Shown: in pieces, positions 1-7,025 of the stretch
How positions within the stretch are numbered: position 1 is the first letter of the stretch
Layout of the letters: every line of letters begins with the position of its first letter
Assembly (NCBI GenBank): GCA_958414155.1
Contig: CATYWI010000019.1
Coordinates: forward strand, 1 to 9,270
DNA length: 9,270 nt
Source of the DNA: an uncultured Anaerotruncus sp.
Lineage (GTDB): Bacteria > Bacillota_A > Clostridia > Oscillospirales > CAG-272
Direction of reading: 5' to 3'
The notes under the pieces: generated by a model
Databases searched by the model: none
Told to the model about the DNA's origin: nothing
What the model saw: only the letters and a program-made list of their open reading frames with translations
Translations under genes and position numbers: made by a program

Positions 1-1329
1 CCCAACGACGCGAACGCGCTCGGTATCGGCATGGTCCATCAGCATTTCAAGCTGGTGGATGTCTTTACGGTGCTTGACAACATAATTCTCGGCGTGGAGC
101 CTTGCCGCGCGGGCTTTCTTTCCCGCCGTGAGGCGAGAAAAAAAGTGACCGAGCTTTCCGAGGCATACGGTCTCGGCGTCGATCCCGACGCAAATGTCGA
201 GGATATAACCGTCGGTATGCAGCAGCATACCGAGATACTGAAAATGCTTTACCGCGACAACGAGATCCTTATATTCGACGAGCCTACGGCGGTGCTGACG
301 CCGCAGGAGATAGACGAGCTGATGGGCATCATGCGTGGGCTTGCGGCGGAGGGAAAGTCGATCCTTTTCATAACGCACAAGCTGAACGAGATAATGGCGG
401 TCGCCGACCGCTGCACCGTGCTGCGCAAGGGCAAATACATAGGCACGGTCAATATTTCCGAAACGAACAAGGAGGAGCTGTCCAACATGATGGTGGGCAG
501 GGACGTCAAGTTCGTTGTGGACAAGGATGAGGCAAAGCCCGGCGAGACGGTGCTTGAGGTAAACGGGCTGTCGGTGCACAGTCCGATACACAAAAAGGAT
601 GCTGTAAAGGATGTTTCGTTTACGGTCCGCGCCGGCGAGATAGTCTGTATCGCGGGTATCGACGGCAACGGTCAGACTGAGCTTGTTCATGCGCTTACCG
701 GGCTTCAGAAGCCGCACGAGGGCAGGATAACCCTTTGCGGCGCGGATGTGACGCACAAAAGCATAAGATATAAAAATACGCACGGGATCAGCCATATCCC
801 GGAGGACCGCCACAAGCACGGGCTTGTGCTTGACTACACGCTTGAGCAGAATCTGGTGCTTCAGCGCTATTTTGAGCCTGAATTCCAGAAGCGTGGATTC
901 ATTCAGCGCGACAGTGTGCGCAGATATGCCGACAGACTGATAGGCGAGTACGATGTCCGATCCGGACAGGGCGCCGTTACGGTGGCGCGCTCAATGTCGG
1001 GCGGCAACCAGCAAAAGGCTATAATCGCGCGTGAGCTTGACCGCGACCACCGCCTGCTTATCGCCGTTCAGCCTACGCGCGGACTTGACGTCGGCGCAAT
1101 TGAGTTCGTTCATAAGCAGATAGTCCGCTCGCGCGACGAGGGCGCAGCGGTGCTTCTCGTCTCGCTTGAGCTTGATGAGGTGATGAACGTCTCCGACCGT
1201 ATACTGGTCATGTACGAGGGAGAGATCGTTGGCGAGCTTGACCCGCACAAGACCGATGTCCGCGAGCTGGGACTTTACATGGCGGGCGCAAAGCGCCGCG
1301 GCGCCGGGGAGGAAAAGGAAAATGAGTAA
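1..1329 (+). CDS. Nucleoside-type ABC transporter ATP-binding protein, NupO-like (5' partial)
   Basis: This is the ATPase subunit of a BMP-family (basic membrane protein) ABC importer, probably for nucleosides. It energises the two permeases encoded next at the inner face of the membrane. The reading frame is open from base 1, so the first Walker A is cut off; 442 residues remain of a family usually about 510. NBD1 shows the Q-loop region (GMVHQHF, residues ~11-17), the signature-like ITVGMQQ, Walker B ILIFDEPT (~90-97) and the H-loop THK (~126). NBD2 has a Walker A-like GIDGNGQTEL (~219-228) with Q in place of the lysine, the signature SGGNQQ (~333) and VQPTRGLD (~357-364) in place of a normal Walker B. 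This asymmetric NBD2 is usual for the family. The end overlaps the next gene by 8 nt. The BMP substrate-binding lipoprotein is not in view and may lie upstream. Nucleoside specificity is inferred from family and from the kinase downstream. Confidence 0.93.
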   Translation, partial: PNDANALGIGMVHQHFKLVDVFTVLDNIILGVEPCRAGFLSRREARKKVTELSEAYGLGVDPDANVEDITVGMQQHTEILKMLYRDNEILIFDEPTAVLTPQEIDELMGIMRGLAAEGKSILFITHKLNEIMAVADRCTVLRKGKYIGTVNISETNKEELSNMMVGRDVKFVVDKDEAKPGETVLEVNGLSVHSPIHKKDAVKDVSFTVRAGEIVCIAGIDGNGQTELVHALTGLQKPHEGRITLCGADVTHKSIRYKNTHGISHIPEDRHKHGLVLDYTLEQNLVLQRYFEPEFQKRGFIQRDSVRRYADRLIGEYDVRSGQGAVTVARSMSGGNQQKAIIARELDRDHRLLIAVQPTRGLDVGAIEFVHKQIVRSRDEGAAVLLVSLELDEVMNVSDRILVMYEGEIVGELDPHKTDVRELGLYMAGAKRRGAGEEKENE

Positions 1330-2596
1330 GGACAGAAAGATCAAGGCTGCGGGAGCCGCAAAGCTGCCGCTTCTCGGGCGCGAGGGACCGCGCTCTGTCA
1401 TCGCGTCGGTCGTGTGCATACTCGGCGGCGTGCTTGTTGGATTTGTCGTGTTGCTGCTCCTTTCGGTGTTTATGGACGGTCTTTCGGTGGGCGACGCGTT
1501 TACCGGACTTGTCACGGTGCTTGGCGGACCATTTTCAAGCGGATCGCTCGGCAGTTCTATGTTCCAGTTCGGCAATATGCTTTTCCAGTCAACTCCGCTC
1601 ATAATGACGGGGCTTTCGGTCGCGATAGCCTTCAAGACCGGACTTTTCAACATAGGCGCGCCGGGGCAGTATCTCATGGGAGCCATGTCCACGCTGCTGG
1701 TTGCGCTGTCGATCCCGACCGATAAGGTACCGATGGGGATAGTATGGCTGCTCGCCTTTATCGCAGGCATTGCCGCGGGCGTGATATGGGGCTGCATACC
1801 GGGACTTTTCAAGGCATTCCTCGGCGTGAACGAGGTCATAGTCTGCATAATGTCAAACTGGATCGCCGCAAACGTCGTCAGCTGGGTGTTCTATTCGACC
1901 GGCGAGAGATACATCAATGTTGCCGAAACAAAGATGAACTTCATCCGCAAAACGGTAACGAACGGCGTCAGCACGCCGACTCTGGGACTTGACAGGCTGT
2001 TTTCAAACGGCACTATAAAGTCGTATATGGATATCGGAATATTCATCGCCGCGCTTTTTGCCGTCGGGACCTACATCATGATAAACCGGACGACCTTCGG
2101 CTTTGAGCTTCACGCATGCGGCTTCAACCGCAGCGCGGCAAAATATGCGGGCATGAACGAGCGGCGCAACATAGTGCTTTCAATGGCGTTAGCGGGCGGT
2201 CTTGCCGCCGGCGGCGCGGCGCTGTGGTGCCTCAACGGTTATCAGGATTTCGGCTGGAACACCTACCTTTCGCTCCCGGCGGACGGTTTCAACGGCATTC
2301 CGGTCGCACTGCTGGCGTCAAATAATCCGATAGGCGTTATATTCAGCTCGATATTCCTGCGCTACATAAGCATGGGCGGCTCCAACCTTTCGGCGCAGAC
2401 GCCGTTCAACGAGTATGTTTCCGAGCTTATCGTGGCAATGATAATCTATTTCTCGGGCTTTTCAAAATTCATCAAGGAATTTGCTGCCGCGCGTGCGGGC
2501 AGATCGAAAAACAGCCCTGCGGGGCTTGATATCGCCGATGCCGGCGATTCTTCCGCCGATGATGACGGCGAGGATACGGAAGGAGGTGGGATCTGA
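1322..2596 (+). CDS. Nucleoside-type ABC transporter permease, NupP-like
   Basis: This is an integral membrane permease of the branched-chain amino acid/BMP type (424 aa), one half of the translocation pore for nucleosides. I chose ATG 1322 because GGGGAGG sits just upstream at the end of the ATPase gene; an in-frame upstream ATG (1229) lies deep inside that gene and lacks support. The first hydrophobic helix spans about residues 26-51 after a basic N-terminus, and several more follow. Family hallmarks are GVNEVIVCIMSNWIA (~168-182), resembling the GVNEVI.TIM motif of this family, and ACGFNRSAAKYAGM (~265-278), the cytoplasmic coupling loop that contacts the ATPase. The last ~30 residues are an acidic, low-complexity tail (DSSADDDGEDTE), unusual but near the C-terminus and unlikely to affect the core. 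The stop overlaps the next start (ATGA), indicating translational coupling. Confidence 0.93.
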   Translation: MSKDRKIKAAGAAKLPLLGREGPRSVIASVVCILGGVLVGFVVLLLLSVFMDGLSVGDAFTGLVTVLGGPFSSGSLGSSMFQFGNMLFQSTPLIMTGLSVAIAFKTGLFNIGAPGQYLMGAMSTLLVALSIPTDKVPMGIVWLLAFIAGIAAGVIWGCIPGLFKAFLGVNEVIVCIMSNWIAANVVSWVFYSTGERYINVAETKMNFIRKTVTNGVSTPTLGLDRLFSNGTIKSYMDIGIFIAALFAVGTYIMINRTTFGFELHACGFNRSAAKYAGMNERRNIVLSMALAGGLAAGGAALWCLNGYQDFGWNTYLSLPADGFNGIPVALLASNNPIGVIFSSIFLRYISMGGSNLSAQTPFNEYVSELIVAMIIYFSGFSKFIKEFAAARAGRSKNSPAGLDIADAGDSSADDDGEDTEGGGI

Positions 2597-3603
2597 TGGT
2601 ATTCCTGCTTCAGAAAACGCTTGTATATGCTATCCCGCTTCTTATTGTGGCGCTTGCGGGAATGTACGCCGAGCGCAGCGGTATCATCAATATCGCGCTT
2701 GACGGTATCATGATCTTCGGCGCGTTTGTCGGCGCGCTCTGCACCACGCTTCTGCGCAAGGCGCCGTTCTTTGTGGACCACAGCCAGATCACATTCATCA
2801 TCGCTATGTTCGTGGCGGCTGTCGGCGGCGCGCTGTTCTCGCTTCTCCTGTCCTTCTCCGCTATAAAGCTGAAGGCGGATCAGACCATAGGCGGCACGGC
2901 GCTGAATATGCTGGCGCCCGCGCTGTCGCTTTTCCTCATCAAGCTGATATTCAGAAAGGACGAGCTTGAAATGGCGCGCAACATGGGCGGCGACGGCAAA
3001 CTGCACGATTTCGGGTATGTTATACTCAACGACAAGGCTACGGGTCTTGCGAGAGTGCTGTTTGACCGCGTGTATATCTCCACCTACATTGCAGCCGCAC
3101 TGTTTATCATTCTTTCGATATTCATTTACAAGACCAAATACGGTCTGCGTCTGCGCGCGTGCGGAGAGCATCCGCAGGCGGCGGACAGCGTTGGTATCAA
3201 CGTTTACCGCATGCGCTATATCGGAACAACGGTTTCCGGCGCTCTTGCGGGCTTTGGCGGTTATGTCTACATTGCCACGGTAGCCAACGGCACCGCGTCC
3301 GGCGCGGTCGCTGGAATGGGATTTCTGGCGCTCGCCATTATGATATTCGGCAACTGGAAGCCGCTCGGCATTGCGCTGGGAGCGCTCCTCTTCGGCTTCC
3401 TCAAATGCCTCGGCGTTATATACGATCAGGTTTTCCTCACCGTGGGCGGCGAGAAGGTGTATTTTCTCAAAAATCTTAATATGCCGATGTATTTTTACAA
3501 TCTGATCCCTTACGTGGCGGTGCTTATCGTGCTTGCATTTACGGCAGGGAAGTCACGCGCGCCGAAGGCGGAGGGCATCCCCTACGACAAGGGCGCAAGA
3601 TAA
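2596..3603 (+). CDS. Nucleoside-type ABC transporter permease, NupQ-like
   Basis: This is the second permease subunit (335 aa) of the same importer, expected to pair with the NupP-like subunit in the membrane. The ATG overlaps the preceding TGA and is preceded by a strong GGAAGGAGG ribosome binding site at 2579-2587, so the start is well supported. The N-terminal segment ERSGIINIALDGIMIFGAF (residues 26-44) matches the conserved pattern of this permease family (ER.G..NI.LEG.M..GA). LRACGEHPQAADSVGIN (about 185-201) is the family's cytoplasmic coupling loop. Long hydrophobic stretches fill the rest, with roughly eight or more membrane segments. The gene is followed by a 40-nt gap and then the uridine kinase-like gene, with no terminator in between. 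The family assignment is secure; the exact substrate (purine versus pyrimidine nucleosides) is not visible in the sequence. Confidence 0.93.
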   Translation: MVFLLQKTLVYAIPLLIVALAGMYAERSGIINIALDGIMIFGAFVGALCTTLLRKAPFFVDHSQITFIIAMFVAAVGGALFSLLLSFSAIKLKADQTIGGTALNMLAPALSLFLIKLIFRKDELEMARNMGGDGKLHDFGYVILNDKATGLARVLFDRVYISTYIAAALFIILSIFIYKTKYGLRLRACGEHPQAADSVGINVYRMRYIGTTVSGALAGFGGYVYIATVANGTASGAVAGMGFLALAIMIFGNWKPLGIALGALLFGFLKCLGVIYDQVFLTVGGEKVYFLKNLNMPMYFYNLIPYVAVLIVLAFTAGKSRAPKAEGIPYDKGAR

Positions 3604-3643
3604 GTCAGCACAGCCAAGGCAAAAAACAAAGGAAAGTATACCG

Positions 3644-4291
3644 ATGGATCACAAAACACTTATGATAGGCAATGCCGGCGGTACGGGAAGCGGCAAAACG
3701 ACACTTGTACGCAAGCTGGGCTTGCGGTTCGGCGACAGCGTGAGCGTTGTCTGCCACGACTGGTACTACCGTGCGCAGAACGGGCTGTCTCTTGAGGAGC
3801 GCGCCGGGCAGAATTACGACTGTCCCGAGGCGTTCGAGACGGATCTTCTCGTGCGCGATCTTACGCGTCTGCGCGACGGGCAGGCTATCGACTGCCCGCA
3901 GTACGACTATACCGTCCACAACCGCTCGGAGGCGACCGTGCGGGTGTCTCCCGCAAGTGTTGTCGTGGTCGAGGGAATACTCATATTTGCCGACCCCGCG
4001 CTGCGCGATATGTTCGATATCCGCATTTTTGTGGATACCGACGCCGACATACGCATCCTGCGCCGCCTTTCGCGCGACGTGAAGGAGCGCGGACGGAGCA
4101 TTGATTCGGTCTTTTGCCAGTATGTCGAAACGGTAAAGCCGATGCACGAGGCGTATGTTGAGCCATCCAAAAAATACGCGCACCTCATAGTACCCGAGGG
4201 CGGCGAAAATCTTGTTGCGCTTGAAATGATATTCGGGCGCGTTGAAAAACATATCCGGAGCCATAATGAAGAAAGCCGTAATTTACCTTAA
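3644..4291 (+). CDS. udk: Uridine kinase-like nucleoside kinase
   Basis: Predicted to phosphorylate uridine/cytidine to UMP/CMP in the cytoplasm, the first step of pyrimidine salvage (215 aa, usual length about 210). The P-loop GGTGSGKTT is at residues 12-20. HDWYYR (38-43) matches the HD.YY. motif carrying the catalytic Asp, and NYDCPEAF (57-64) and CPQYDYTVHNR (84-94) match the nucleoside-binding Udk motifs. VVVVEGILIF (106-115) is the Walker B-like strand. RRLSRDVKERGRS (140-152) is the arginine-rich lid. ATG 3644 follows AAAGGAAAG; a second ATG at 3662 would start almost inside the P-loop strand and has no ribosome binding site. The gene lies 40 nt behind the nucleoside permease, which suggests uptake followed by metabolic trapping. 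Its 3' end overlaps the next gene by 26 nt. Uridine specificity is by similarity; a relative acting on another nucleoside is possible. Confidence 0.9.
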   Translation: MDHKTLMIGNAGGTGSGKTTLVRKLGLRFGDSVSVVCHDWYYRAQNGLSLEERAGQNYDCPEAFETDLLVRDLTRLRDGQAIDCPQYDYTVHNRSEATVRVSPASVVVVEGILIFADPALRDMFDIRIFVDTDADIRILRRLSRDVKERGRSIDSVFCQYVETVKPMHEAYVEPSKKYAHLIVPEGGENLVALEMIFGRVEKHIRSHNEESRNLP

Positions 4292-4880
4292 AAATCTCAT
4301 GCCGCTGATCGCGGTAGTAATATTTGCGTTTTATCTCACGGAGCAGTCGGTCTTTTTTGTGACTGAAGGTGAGGTAAAGCGCCGCCAGTCGCCGCGCACC
4401 GTCGCCGCGGCGACGTACAGCACCGCCGCCGAGCGGCTTGACAAGCTCTCGGGCGAGGAGAAGCCGGACCCGACCGACCTCGGCTTTGCGCGGTGGGCTA
4501 TCGCGTGGGTCGTCATATCGCGTGTGGGGCTTGGGCTTGCGCTCTTTCTCGGAGTATGGTCGGCGGGATTTGCCGTTGCAGGGATCAGCGCCCCCGCAGG
4601 CAGCGAGGCGGCGCTCAACAGTAAGTTCCTTTTGCGCATCGTCCTGCCGGGCAGGTGGTGCATGGCGCTCGTGCCGCTGTTATGCACGCCGTATGCGTTC
4701 ATGGCGGAATTCATTGCGCATCTCTACCGTAAATACTACCTTTACGATGTTACGCTCGGATATCACGGCATTCCGTCATTTGTAATGCTGATGATCGGGC
4801 TTGCGCTCAGCGTGGCGCTTGTCTTCATTGCCGCACCGTTTGAAAAGGAATCACATATGGATCCCTACCGGCGCATTTAG
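4266..4880 (+). CDS. Small multi-pass membrane protein of unknown function
   Basis: I do not recognise this family. It is a 204-aa protein with a short basic N-terminus and hydrophobic segments at about residues 11-32, 77-107, 131-150 (with a Pro/Cys-rich PLLCTP) and 170-191. Between the first two is a polar, charged loop (about 36-75), and the C-terminus is short and charged. The start ATG lies 26 nt inside the end of the kinase gene and is preceded by GGAG at 4257-4260 with 5-nt spacing, so translation probably depends on the upstream gene. Codon choice and GC content match the kinase and permeases, supporting a real gene. Being last in a nucleoside import/salvage operon suggests, but does not prove, a role tied to that process or to envelope homeostasis. 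A hairpin overlaps its stop codon and a terminator follows. Confidence 0.7.
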   Translation: MKKAVIYLKNLMPLIAVVIFAFYLTEQSVFFVTEGEVKRRQSPRTVAAATYSTAAERLDKLSGEEKPDPTDLGFARWAIAWVVISRVGLGLALFLGVWSAGFAVAGISAPAGSEAALNSKFLLRIVLPGRWCMALVPLLCTPYAFMAEFIAHLYRKYYLYDVTLGYHGIPSFVMLMIGLALSVALVFIAAPFEKESHMDPYRRI

Positions 4881-4898
4881 CTCGCAGATAATGCGCCG
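4869..4898. other. Hairpin spanning the stop codon of the unknown membrane protein gene
   Basis: CGGCGCATT (4869-4877) pairs perfectly with AATGCGCCG (4890-4898), giving a 9-bp stem with a 12-nt loop. The TAG stop codon (4878-4880) is the first part of the loop. No T-tract follows, so it is not an intrinsic terminator by itself. It could stabilise the 3' end of the nucleoside operon transcript together with the hairpin 19 nt downstream. Confidence 0.45.
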
Positions 4899-4916
4899 AA
4901 ACCGAAGGTGTATACC

Positions 4917-4951
4917 AAATAGCCCGTCCGCGATAAGCTGACGGGCTATTT
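4917..4951. terminator. Putative bidirectional terminator between convergent operons
   Basis: AAATAGCCCGTC (4917-4928) and GACGGGCTATTT (4940-4951) form a perfect 12-bp stem with an 11-nt loop. The stem carries T-rich or A-rich ends on both strands, but no long external T-tract. It lies between the + strand nucleoside operon (last stop 4880) and the - strand exported-protein locus, whose alternative-frame stop is 4963-4965. The position fits a shared, somewhat weak bidirectional terminator. Confidence 0.65.
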
Positions 4952-4962
4952 GTGTAGGAAAA

Positions 4963-5100
4963 CTATTTATGTATACAGTCGTTGCCGGCAGTACTGAACG
5001 CCACATTGTCGCCGAGCGAATTGAAGAACAACGGAGCTTGAAATGCGCGTACGTCATCCAATTCAACGTCTATGTCTACGATCTCAGCCAAAACTAGGAA
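4963..5100 (-). other. Possible out-of-frame C-terminal end of the exported protein gene
   Basis: In the frame +1 relative to the exported-protein gene, the sequence is open through the upstream gene's stop and encodes VLAEIVDIDVELDDVRAF, then QAPLFFNSLGDNVAFSTAG, ending at TAG 4963-4965. This looks like ordinary globular protein rather than shadow sequence. Its stop lies only 11 nt before the terminator hairpin, whereas the stop at 5084 would leave a 130-nt untranslated tail. A single inserted base (or two lost) somewhere around 5090-5125, for example in the six-A run at 5117-5122 (T on the + strand), would explain it. Not proven without homologues. Confidence 0.4.
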
Positions 5101-5596
5101 TTTCGATTCCTGCCAGCTTTTTTGCGTACTCAAGACCACATAAGCTATAATAAACTTTATTATTATGCGACACCACATCAATGCGCGCTCGCTTTCCCGT
5201 AATGACCGATCCATCATCCATATAGGCGGACAGGTAAATGCTGATCCAACCTATTTGCTCGTCGGAGTTTTTGAAGGAGATATTCAGATATTTTTGAGAT
5301 TCCAGATCATCAATTATAATTTCACTGTCGTTGAGCAGTGTTACATTGTCTGATTCTATGCTTATAACGATCTTGCTTGCAAAATCCGGACCTATTACCT
5401 CATACCCCTGAGTTATCGTTTCACCGTCTGCGTAAGCATGCTCAGAGTATCCGAGAGGTCTTAAATAAAATGATTGACAAGATGTATAAAATACATCCTC
5501 CGACGCACACGCGGCATCCGAATTTGTTTCGATCGGCGCGAGCAAACATGGCATAATAAGGATCAGGATCGCGAAAATAATGGACGTGATCTTCAT
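5084..5596 (-). CDS. Small exported protein of unknown function in a sigma/anti-sigma locus (possibly 3' frame-shifted)
   Basis: The frame encodes 170 aa with no family I can name. It begins with a clear Sec signal peptide: MK, a hydrophobic core at about residues 5-21, and a plausible signal peptidase I site after ACA (29-31). The mature part is polar and beta-rich in appearance. The ATG at 5596 is preceded by GGAGG (5607-5611) with a 10-nt spacer. The gene follows the anti-sigma-like gene by about 46 nt on the same strand and is probably its co-transcribed partner. The 3' end is odd: this frame stops at 5084, but a neighbouring frame stays open to 4963, just before the terminator, with protein-like content. 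The native product may therefore be about 40 residues longer. Composition is more AT-rich than the flanking operons. Confidence 0.6.
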   Translation of the reverse strand: MKITSIIFAILILIMPCLLAPIETNSDAACASEDVFYTSCQSFYLRPLGYSEHAYADGETITQGYEVIGPDFASKIVISIESDNVTLLNDSEIIIDDLESQKYLNISFKNSDEQIGWISIYLSAYMDDGSVITGKRARIDVVSHNNKVYYSLCGLEYAKKLAGIEIPSFG

Positions 5597-5642
5597 CGTA
5601 AAATTTCCTCCGTTTTTATTGTTTTTTAATTAAATATCGAAC

Positions 5643-6257
5643 TCAATTCAATATTTCATTCAGCAAGGCATAAAAACCGTCTTCCGAGATGCCGCTACGC
5701 GATCTAAGGACATACTTACAGTTGTTATATTCAAATACGGCAACGTACTGTACCGTATCGTTTGACGCTTCGCGCCTGACGATCGCCACGGGGATGCCCT
5801 TTATCTCTTCGACTAACCCGCCCTTGTAATGAGCGGAGTTATCGTCATCCTTGTCAAAGCTGATGTCCAATTCGTAGCTGTACTCTGCCGCATCTGCAAT
5901 AAATTCGAGCTTTTTATGCTGCCCGGCATCGCCGCTCTTGTGAAATACTTTTATTGAGTGATTTTTTATGCCCGAAAAATCAATATTTTTCAATAACGTG
6001 TCGGGACCTATCACTTGAGCGACCTCTTCGTATGTCCGGTATGAGGTATATTCCGTGTCATTTCCCCGGAGTATCAACGGAAGCGTGATCAGGACGGCTA
6101 AGCATATGCACGCCGCCGCAGCGCCTATCGTCCGCCATGCCAGACGAGTTTTGTTTTTCCTATCCCGCTCGTCTGCCATTTTTGCTTTTATGGCAAAATA
6201 TTTTTCGATAAGCTCGTCATCGATATTTGTGATCCCGTCGATCAGAATATTATTCAT
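5643..6257 (-). CDS. Anti-sigma-factor-like single-pass membrane protein
   Basis: A 204-aa protein with the layout of clostridial anti-sigma factors encoded next to ECF-like sigma genes. It has a cytoplasmic N-terminal region (1-42) with the pattern IDDELIEKYF (12-21) and many charged residues, one transmembrane helix (about 43-63) and an extracytoplasmic domain (64-204). The C-terminal stretch, with AVFEYNNCKYVLRS and a final acidic-hydrophobic helix, resembles the DUF4367-type outer domain; this is my recollection of the family, not a search result. The predicted role is to hold the sigma factor at the membrane and release it on an envelope signal. Its ATG (6257) overlaps the sigma stop in ATGA, so the two are translationally coupled. 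Because the sigma gene is broken, the protein may now lack a functional partner. Its own reading frame is intact. Confidence 0.75.
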   Translation of the reverse strand: MNNILIDGITNIDDELIEKYFAIKAKMADERDRKNKTRLAWRTIGAAAACICLAVLITLPLILRGNDTEYTSYRTYEEVAQVIGPDTLLKNIDFSGIKNHSIKVFHKSGDAGQHKKLEFIADAAEYSYELDISFDKDDDNSAHYKGGLVEEIKGIPVAIVRREASNDTVQYVAVFEYNNCKYVLRSRSGISEDGFYALLNEILN

Positions 6258-6837
6258 ATATACACCCCGTTCCTTTCAAGATGAGCCTTTAAGCCTTGCC
6301 GGAGCTTTTCAAGCTCCTTATACACTGCGGAGGCTGTAACGCCCAGCTCGTCTGCGATGCTTTGAACAGGCTCGGCGATATAGAATCTGCCGATAAATAT
6401 AAACTGCTGTCTGTCTGAAAGCATTCTCAGATAGTCGCTTATAAGCCTGCCGACTTCCCGGGTTTCGTATTCCGGATCGACTGTATCGGCGCCGTGCAGC
6501 GTGCCCTCAAGCTCTTCAAGCGACACTGTCATTTCGGACGGTATACGCTTTTTGCTTGTTTTTTTCTTGTAGCGGTCTATTGCGATCCTGCGCATGATCT
6601 TTGATATAAATGCCGGAAATACAACGGGTCTTGTCGGCGGGATGGCGTTCCATATATCAAGGTATGTGTCGTTCCGGCATTCCTGTGATCGTGGAGAATG
6701 TTATATGCTATCCCATACAGAAAATGCCCGTACTTGTCGTCGGTCGCCTGTATCGCACGTTCTTCTCTTTCCCAATACAGATCGATTATCTGCTCATCTG
6801 AGATGATCGCCTGTCGGTCATTCCTGCATTTACCCAT
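6254..6837 (-). pseudogene. ECF-like RNA polymerase sigma factor, frame disrupted in region 2
   Basis: The first 51 codons from ATG 6837 (strong AAGGAGG upstream) encode a sigma region 2 start, with EQIIDLYWEREERAI followed by YGHFLYGIAYNILHDH. The frame then runs into sequence without sigma character and stops at 6577. In another frame, from about 6682, the sigma sequence resumes: ECRNDTYLDIWNAIPP, MRRIAIDRYKKK, and a region 4 helix-turn-helix near ADELGVTASAVYKELEKL, ending at 6254. Relatives have about 7 residues between NIL and EC.NDTYL; here only 11 nt separate them, so about 10 nt appear missing at 6683-6687. Repaired, the product would be about 196 aa, normal for the family. The ribosome binding site and the ATGA overlap with the anti-sigma-like gene are retained, suggesting recent loss. 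An assembly error remains possible. Confidence 0.8.
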
Positions 6838-6970
6838 GTTGCCTCCTTTCCTTCGGCATTGAAAGCGCTCTCATAAATATATGTCGAAAATTTACGCATG
6901 ATTTGGAACTGTTTTTTGTGATATCAAAAAATTCTTTGAGTCGGAGCGATTCCGCGCCGGGCGCGGGACC
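6838..6970 (-). other. Leader region of the sigma locus; no convincing promoter
   Basis: This spacer carries the sigma gene's ribosome binding site (AAGGAGG on the - strand, about 6841-6848). A TTGATA on the - strand has no good -10 at 17 nt. I also do not see an ECF-type GGAAC/CGTC pair in the right orientation. A short GC-rich inverted repeat (CCGCGC, three bases, GCGCGG at 6952-6966) lies next to the phosphoribosyltransferase terminator. Nothing else is recognisable. Confidence 0.35.
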
Positions 6971-7020
6971 AAAGAAAAACAGGGCGTTAAAAAACTCATT
7001 TTGAGTTTTTTAACGCCCTG
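6971..7020 (-). terminator. Rho-independent terminator of the phosphoribosyltransferase gene
   Basis: A perfect 19-bp inverted repeat (6980-6998 and 7002-7020) with a 3-nt loop begins 6 nt after the phosphoribosyltransferase stop. On the - strand it is followed by GTTTTTCTTT (6970s), a typical U-tract. The stem itself contains a run of six A/T pairs, which also gives a T-run in the opposite direction. It isolates the gene from the sigma locus downstream. Confidence 0.9.
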
Positions 7021-7025
7021 TTGGT

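Noticed and set aside
991..1848. Long antisense open frame (285 codons) opposite the ATPase and NupP-like permease genes
   Set aside because: It has no ribosome binding site, its composition is Ser/Thr/Pro-rich as expected of a shadow frame, and the + strand genes are unmistakable.
2446..3171. Long antisense open frame (241 codons) opposite the two permeases
   Set aside because: Low-complexity Arg/Gln/Glu/His content typical of the complement of GC-rich membrane protein genes; no family resemblance or start signal.
3605..4264. Antisense open frame (219 codons) opposite the uridine kinase gene
   Set aside because: It exactly shadows a well-conserved kinase and shows no recognisable motif or ribosome binding site.
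5108..5130. Programmed -1 frameshift at the A AAA AAG heptamer in the exported-protein gene
   Set aside because: The -1 frame reaches a stop within about eight codons; the plausible continuation is in the +1 frame, so a mutation or error is the better explanation.
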